Source: an uncultured Myxococcales bacterium
GTDB lineage: Bacteria > Myxococcota_A > UBA9042
Length of the DNA stretch: 64,000 bases
Direction: 5' to 3'
NCBI GenBank assembly: GCA_903919145.1
Contig: CAIXGW010000386.1
Span: 1-64,000, forward strand
Positions within the stretch are counted from its first letter, which is position 1. The number at the start of each line of letters is the position of its first letter. Positions 59,571 to 64,000 of this stretch are shown piece after piece. Below the pieces are notes generated by a model. The model had not been told where the DNA came from. It did no database searches and saw nothing but the letters and a program-made list of their open reading frames with translations. The translations under genes were made by a program, and so were the position numbers.

Positions 59571-62500
59571 CTACATTCCCAAGGTGAACCAGGAGCCCGG
59601 CCCAAAGCCCGGCGCCCAGCCGGCGCCCAGCTGCAGCACCCCGCCAAGGCCGTAGCCAATCTCAAAATCCAGGGTCAACTCAGCGCCAATCGAGGCCAAG
59701 CCTCCCGGATCCAGGCGATCGGCCTCCCAGCCGGCCCAGGCGGCGTCGGCAAACAAGCTGCCGCGCAGTCGGCCCGCGTACAGCGGCAACGTGTCCAGCG
59801 TGCGGCCGATGTCGGCCAGGGGCAGGTGCCAGGCCAGCGTGGTCCAGCCCAGGGCATGACCGCCGATGCCCGTCTCCAGCGGCGCGCCGCGCACCACCCC
59901 CGAGGTCGGTCCAGACAGGCCAAGGATGGGCGCCGTGACCGGCATCATCCCCTGGATGCGGTAGAGCGCGTCTTTTTGGCCCGGCACCAGCCCCACTACC
60001 CCATTGGCCGACCAGCTGATCACCTGCCGGCGCCCGAGCGGCCACGCATGGTCCGTCTGCGCGGACAGAATCCACCGCCGCACCCCGGTAGACGGCTTGG
60101 CGCCCGCGGTGGTCCTAATCGTCAGGCTGTGCTGGCGCTCGCGGCGGATCGAGTCGGGGTAGCTCTCTGCCTGCGCCCAGCCGCCACTGACGTCGCCCAG
60201 CCACTCTGGCCCCACGGCGGGGTTCACCGGAACCGGTCCGCCGGGATCCTGAGGCACCAGCTGGTCATAGCGCTGCTCCCGCAGCTGGGACTGCACGACC
60301 CGCAGCCCGGCCTGCCAGGTCCAAGCCGCGCGCAGATGGGGCACCTGCCACTCGCCGCCCAGGCGCAGGCCCAGCCGCGAAGTCGGCGTCGCGTACCACC
60401 AAAATCCGCGGCGAAAGTAGGCAAAGGCATGGTCGTAGGCAGCCGAAACCGTCCAGCGCGGCTCCCAGCGCAGCACGCTGAGGTCCAGTTGCAGCAGCGG
60501 GTCCTGCCCATCGCTGCGGATGCGCGCTAGAGCGCTGAAGGCCGCGTACTCGGCGGCATCTCTGCCAAGCACCTGCACGCCCAGCCAGGATCCGCCGTAG
60601 CGCCAGTCTTGGCCGTCGCCGGTGGTCAGAAACAGCGGGTACCACGCCTGCGGCCGCAGCGTCGACCAGGGCTGATAGCCGCTCAACTCATAGCCCAAGG
60701 CTTTGTCAAGTGCCGGTGGCGCATAGGAAAGAGGCTCTTCGGCCGCCGGTAGGAGCCCGGCCGGCTGCAGCCGCCGCGGTGGGTCAGGCGGGCCCAGCCA
60801 CACGTCCAGGCCGCGACCGTGGTGGCGCACCGTCACCGCGCGGTCAGCCAGGTGGGCGGCAGACAGCAGCCCGGTCAAGGTGCGGCTGCGCAAGTGCCAG
60901 CCCTGGTCCGGGTGCTGGGGATCCAGCCACGCGGCATCGCGGCGGCCGGCGACATCGACCAGGGCGCCCAGCCGCGGTCCAGAAGGCCCTTCAAACCACT
61001 GCAGATCGCCGACCCAGTCCACCTGGATGGCGGCGGTGGTGTGGGCTGGGGCCAGGGGATCGCCGGCGGCAATGGCGGCGCCGGCAACCGCGGTGGCGGC
61101 GCCCACGGCCAGCGTCTGGCTGTCCACCGGGGCGCGGCGCAGCACCCGGGCACCGCCGCGGCCCTCGGTCCACCACAGCCAACCTCCGCCCATCACTGGT
61201 GAATCCAGCACGGTGCCCAGAGGTGCCGCCGCCACCAGCTCTTTGACCTGATCACCGGCCAGCGGCGTTCCCGCCAGCCCCGCGGCCAGAGCGCGCTGCA
61301 AGGGCAGGGCCACCAGTCCGGTCGCCGCCTGGCGAATCACCACGCCCACCAGCCACTGGCCGCTGTCATCTAGCGAGAAGCTGCGCCCGCGCAGACCGCT
61401 GGTCAGCGGCACGGCGGCCTGCCCTTGGCGACCCAGGCGCACGGCCACCAGCTCGCGGTGCAGGTATAGGCGCTCCAGGTTGCGCGACTCTGTGAAAATC
61501 AGCCACTGGCCGTCGGGCGTCTGCAGGGGCTCGTCGCAGTCCAGGGCACACAGGTGCAGCAGGGCAGGGGGCCCGTCAGGCTTGCCACTGGCCTGAAAAA
61601 GCTCAATGCGGGCCAAACCATCGCGCGGTCCGTGGGCCACCAACGCGCCCAGCCCATCGCGGCTGGGGCGAATCCGGCCCCGCCACTCGCCGTCTTTGCT
61701 CAGGCGCACGCCATCGCCGTGGGCCTGCCAGCGCGCCAGTACCTCGCCCCGCGCTGCGGCAGCCGCCGGCAAGCTTTCGCCGGTCAGCGCCTGCCACTGC
61801 TGCTCAATGGCCCGCTGCTCTTGGCGCAGGGCGTCGCGCCACAGCCGCTGTAGCGAGGCCCCCCACACCTGCCGCGCCAGCGACTGTACGCCATAGGGCA
61901 CCAATTGCCGGCCGTACAGGCCCATGAACTGGCGGAGCCGCTCTTCGCCAAAGCGCTGCACCAGGTGGTCGACCAGCATGCTTCCATAGAGGTACCAAGA
62001 GTTTCCGCGAGGCCAGCTCAGGGGCCGGCCGGTCAGCTCAGCCAGGCTCTGCGGCCACGTGCCGTCCAGGGTCGCCGCCCGCAGCAGGGCACCAAACTGC
62101 GCCGAGCCAATCCGCCCACCGCGCCCGGCCACGGCCACCTCTGCGCCGGTGTGGCGCGTCTCGACCCAGGTGGCGATGCCCTCTAGCAGCAGCCGCGGCA
62201 TGACGCCGTTGGGCAGAAACTGGCGTCCCAGCAGCAGATTGCCAAGGCGCGGCAGGCCAGAGACGTCGCCCATGTGCAAGATGTGCGCGTATTCGTGAAA
62301 GGTCAGGGCCCGCACCCAGTCGCCGTGGTCGGCCAGATCGCTTAGGACCTCAGGCGGATAGGCTTGCAGGTGCAGCTTGTCATAGGGCAGAGGGGTGGCG
62401 TAGCCGTTGGCGCCGTCCACGTAATCGTCAATGGTCAGCTGCAGCCGCGGCCGCGGGCGGGCGTTGAACAGCGGCGCCAGGGTTTGCTGTGCATCCAGCC

Positions 62501-62774
62501 AAGTGGCGGCCACCCGCTGGGCCAGCGCCTGATGCTGCGCCGGAAAGTGCAGGTCGGCCTCCGGCAAGCGCAGCGTCAGCCAGCGGATGTTGCCATCGCC
62601 GGCCCGCGCCGGAGCAGCCATGACCAAGGTCAGCACGCCCAGCAGGACCAGCGCCAGCGGGCCCAGCGCACTCAGCAAGCGCCACGCGGCCAGCAAGCGC
62701 AGTGGGATCCGCAGCCTCGGCGGTGCCTCGCGGTGCCGGCAGCGCTGCGGCGCCCAGCGGCGGCGCGTTGCCAC
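59571..62774 (-). CDS. Gluzincin-like metallopeptidase + PD40-like propeller + C-terminal beta-barrel
   Basis: 1067 aa from GTG 62774, 3 bp after the E1-alpha stop; no earlier in-frame start is possible. Signal peptide ends near 58 (MAAPARA). Residues about 60-330 form a peptidase-MA-like domain with HEYAH (160-164) and a third zinc ligand Glu198 (LLLEGIATW). Residues about 340-700 carry propeller-like repeats (WRGRIRPSRDGLGALVAHG, GQWLIFTESRNLERL). The last about 330 residues show alternating aromatic strands of an outer-membrane beta-barrel, ending GPGSWFTLGM. An outer-membrane protein with a periplasmic or exposed protease module is inferred. It is cotranscribed with the preceding 2-oxoacid dehydrogenase gene. 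Confidence 0.78.
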   Translation of the reverse strand: MATRRRWAPQRCRHREAPPRLRIPLRLLAAWRLLSALGPLALVLLGVLTLVMAAPARAGDGNIRWLTLRLPEADLHFPAQHQALAQRVAATWLDAQQTLAPLFNARPRPRLQLTIDDYVDGANGYATPLPYDKLHLQAYPPEVLSDLADHGDWVRALTFHEYAHILHMGDVSGLPRLGNLLLGRQFLPNGVMPRLLLEGIATWVETRHTGAEVAVAGRGGRIGSAQFGALLRAATLDGTWPQSLAELTGRPLSWPRGNSWYLYGSMLVDHLVQRFGEERLRQFMGLYGRQLVPYGVQSLARQVWGASLQRLWRDALRQEQRAIEQQWQALTGESLPAAAAARGEVLARWQAHGDGVRLSKDGEWRGRIRPSRDGLGALVAHGPRDGLARIELFQASGKPDGPPALLHLCALDCDEPLQTPDGQWLIFTESRNLERLYLHRELVAVRLGRQGQAAVPLTSGLRGRSFSLDDSGQWLVGVVIRQAATGLVALPLQRALAAGLAGTPLAGDQVKELVAAAPLGTVLDSPVMGGGWLWWTEGRGGARVLRRAPVDSQTLAVGAATAVAGAAIAAGDPLAPAHTTAAIQVDWVGDLQWFEGPSGPRLGALVDVAGRRDAAWLDPQHPDQGWHLRSRTLTGLLSAAHLADRAVTVRHHGRGLDVWLGPPDPPRRLQPAGLLPAAEEPLSYAPPALDKALGYELSGYQPWSTLRPQAWYPLFLTTGDGQDWRYGGSWLGVQVLGRDAAEYAAFSALARIRSDGQDPLLQLDLSVLRWEPRWTVSAAYDHAFAYFRRGFWWYATPTSRLGLRLGGEWQVPHLRAAWTWQAGLRVVQSQLREQRYDQLVPQDPGGPVPVNPAVGPEWLGDVSGGWAQAESYPDSIRRERQHSLTIRTTAGAKPSTGVRRWILSAQTDHAWPLGRRQVISWSANGVVGLVPGQKDALYRIQGMMPVTAPILGLSGPTSGVVRGAPLETGIGGHALGWTTLAWHLPLADIGRTLDTLPLYAGRLRGSLFADAAWAGWEADRLDPGGLASIGAELTLDFEIGYGLGGVLQLGAGWAPGFGPGSWFTLGM

Positions 62775-62777
62775 AGA

Positions 62778-63920
62778 CTAACCCATGGCGGCAGCTTGGA
62801 GTTTTTCCAGCTCTGCCTGCTGCGCCTGAAGATGGGCCGGCAGCTGCGCGTAGACATCCTCAAACAGCGTCTGCAGCGCCACCGGGGCAATTTGCTCCAC
62901 TTCAGCAAGGGTGGTGCGCACTTCCTCGTCATAGCCCTGCCGCAGCTCCTCCAGGCCGGCGGCGGTCAAGGCGCCGCGTCCGCGCAGATAGGCCGACAGG
63001 CGGTCGATGGGATCCAGCGCCACCCACTGCCGGGTCACCGCCTCGTCGCGGTAGCGGCTGGGATCATCTGAAGTTGAGTGCGCCCCGACCCGATACGTCA
63101 GCGCCTCTACCAACACCGGCGTGCCGCCGCGGCGCACGTGGTCGGCCGCCGCGCGCATGACCCGGCACACCGCCAGCGCGTCATTGCCGTCGACCCGCAC
63201 CCCCACCAAGCCATAGCCATGGGCCTTGAGCGCCAAAGTCGGCGCCGCGGTTTGCTTTTCTACCGGAGTCGAGATCGCCCACTGGTTGTTCTGCACGTAC
63301 AGCAACAGCGGCAGCCCCAGGCCGCGCGGCCGCATCACCCCGGCAAAAGTCAGCGCCACGTGAAAATCGCCTTCGCTGGTCGCGCCGTCGCCGATCGCCC
63401 CCAGGCACAGCGGTCGATCGGGCGCCTCGTGCTTGAGCGCCATGGCGTACGCCGTGCCCACCGCCTGCGGCATCTGCGTGGCCATCACGCTAGAAAGGGT
63501 CACAAAGTTCAGTTCTTTGGACCCATAGTGGCAGGGCATCTGCCGGCCTTTGGTCGAGGTGTCCTCGCGATTACCAAAGATTTGAGACAGATAGGTGCGC
63601 AGCGGATAGCCGCGGTGCAGCGCTATTCCGCCTTCGCGCAGCGCCGGGTGGACCCAGTCGCGCAGCTGCAGAGCGTGACCTGCGGCAATCGTCCCGGCTT
63701 CCTGGCCGGTCGCAGCGCCGTAAAAGCCAATCCGACCTTGGCGTTGCAGGGCCAGCATCCGCTCATCCAGCACCCGCTGGCGCACCATCGACCGCAGCAT
63801 CGCCAGCGCATCGGCATCGCTGACGCCGGTGCCGTTCTCAAGCCCGGGATCGGGGGCAATCACCTCGCCCTGCGGATTCAGCACCCTAAAGCAGCGGGTC
63901 ATGGCCTCTTGATTGCCCAC
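62778..63920 (-). CDS. 2-oxoacid dehydrogenase E1 alpha subunit (branched-chain type)
   Basis: 380 aa from GTG 63920 (an ATG is at 63902). Thiamine-pyrophosphate motif GDGATSEGDFHVALTFAG to NNQWAIS; TSTKGRQMPCHYGSKELNF and RVGAHSTSDDPSRYRD match the branched-chain 2-oxoisovalerate E1-alpha more than pyruvate E1-alpha. It decarboxylates branched-chain 2-oxoacids as part of a multienzyme complex with E1-beta, E2 and E3. The frame stays open without a stop to the window's right edge (reading ELQQLTSPGFPSFVV before the GTG), so the true start may be farther upstream. E1-beta is not in view. The barrel-peptidase gene follows 3 bp later. Confidence 0.88.
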   Translation of the reverse strand: MGNQEAMTRCFRVLNPQGEVIAPDPGLENGTGVSDADALAMLRSMVRQRVLDERMLALQRQGRIGFYGAATGQEAGTIAAGHALQLRDWVHPALREGGIALHRGYPLRTYLSQIFGNREDTSTKGRQMPCHYGSKELNFVTLSSVMATQMPQAVGTAYAMALKHEAPDRPLCLGAIGDGATSEGDFHVALTFAGVMRPRGLGLPLLLYVQNNQWAISTPVEKQTAAPTLALKAHGYGLVGVRVDGNDALAVCRVMRAAADHVRRGGTPVLVEALTYRVGAHSTSDDPSRYRDEAVTRQWVALDPIDRLSAYLRGRGALTAAGLEELRQGYDEEVRTTLAEVEQIAPVALQTLFEDVYAQLPAHLQAQQAELEKLQAAAMG

Positions 63921-64000
63921 AACAAAGCTGGGAAAGCCTGGCGACGTCAGTTGTTGCAGCTCGTCAGCGGCAGAGGGTGGGGCGGCGGAAGAAGGCGGCT

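Noticed and set aside
59556-60530. 324-codon plus-strand frame inside the peptidase/barrel gene
   Set aside because: It is fully antisense to the gene at 59571-62774 and Arg/Gln/Pro-rich, as expected of a GC-rich shadow.

Overview
The window looks like chromosomal DNA of a GC-rich Gram-negative bacterium of the Myxococcota/Bradymonadota ('deltaproteobacterial') type. The evidence is a matrixin-like protease with a MYXO-CTERM-style C-terminal sorting tail, a myxobacterial Cys-rich repeat (CGDGVVDPEEACDDGN), about ten lipoproteins whose mature N-termini are long Asp/Ala/Pro-rich linkers, and secreted multidomain proteins with FG-GAP/ASPIC, LVIVP-like and CTDC-like repeats. The species cannot be named from sequence alone. 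No rRNA, tRNA or CRISPR array was seen.

Layout. 1-7 kb is a defence island: the 3' end of a type I restriction specificity gene (hsdS), a PHP + SMC-like ATPase (TrlF-like), an AlbA_2/RecG-like ATP-binding protein, an OLD-type ATPase/TOPRIM nuclease and a small zinc-ribbon membrane protein. A pair of inverted palindromes (REP/MITE-like, 7.1-7.3 kb) follows. 7.8-17 kb is housekeeping: topoisomerase III, an orphan Hpt protein, an MscS channel, ornithine carbamoyltransferase overlapping a lipoprotein gene, and a DEAH helicase. 16.7-24.6 kb is envelope-related: an overlapping matrixin/lipoprotein pair, an M50 site-2 protease next to a large membrane protein, and a divergent sulfatase. 25-33 kb holds three lipoproteins, two of them very large and repeat-rich. 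33-42 kb has a rhomboid protease, trpS, a VTT membrane protein, a GH31 lipoprotein, and then a minimal ubiquitin-activating-like (E1) enzyme overlapping a pseudo-E1-JAMM fusion.

42-43.2 kb is a decay zone: an MNT-type antitoxin without its toxin, a Phd antitoxin whose ParE toxin is cut after 16 codons, and a stop-interrupted coding fragment. 43-50 kb carries more lipoproteins, a ParB-like DNA-binding protein with a perfect 28-bp palindrome upstream, and a glucose-6-phosphate dehydrogenase with a C-terminal cyclic-nucleotide-binding domain. 50-64 kb has a secreted oligopeptidase B, a GT-C-like membrane protein, a DUF4442 protein, an alpha/beta hydrolase coupled to a CcmH-like protein, an eight-repeat Cys-rich lipoprotein, a large gluzincin/propeller/barrel protein, and a 2-oxoacid dehydrogenase E1-alpha subunit at the right edge.

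The most unusual items are the split E1/pseudo-E1-JAMM pair (40.2-42.0 kb), the Zwf-cyclic-nucleotide-binding fusion (47.8-49.8 kb), the ParB-like gene with its palindrome (46.1 kb; partial copy at 52.9 kb), and the toxin-antitoxin wreckage at 42.5 kb. Start codons were chosen from Shine-Dalgarno (SD) spacing where it was visible, including two TTG starts.
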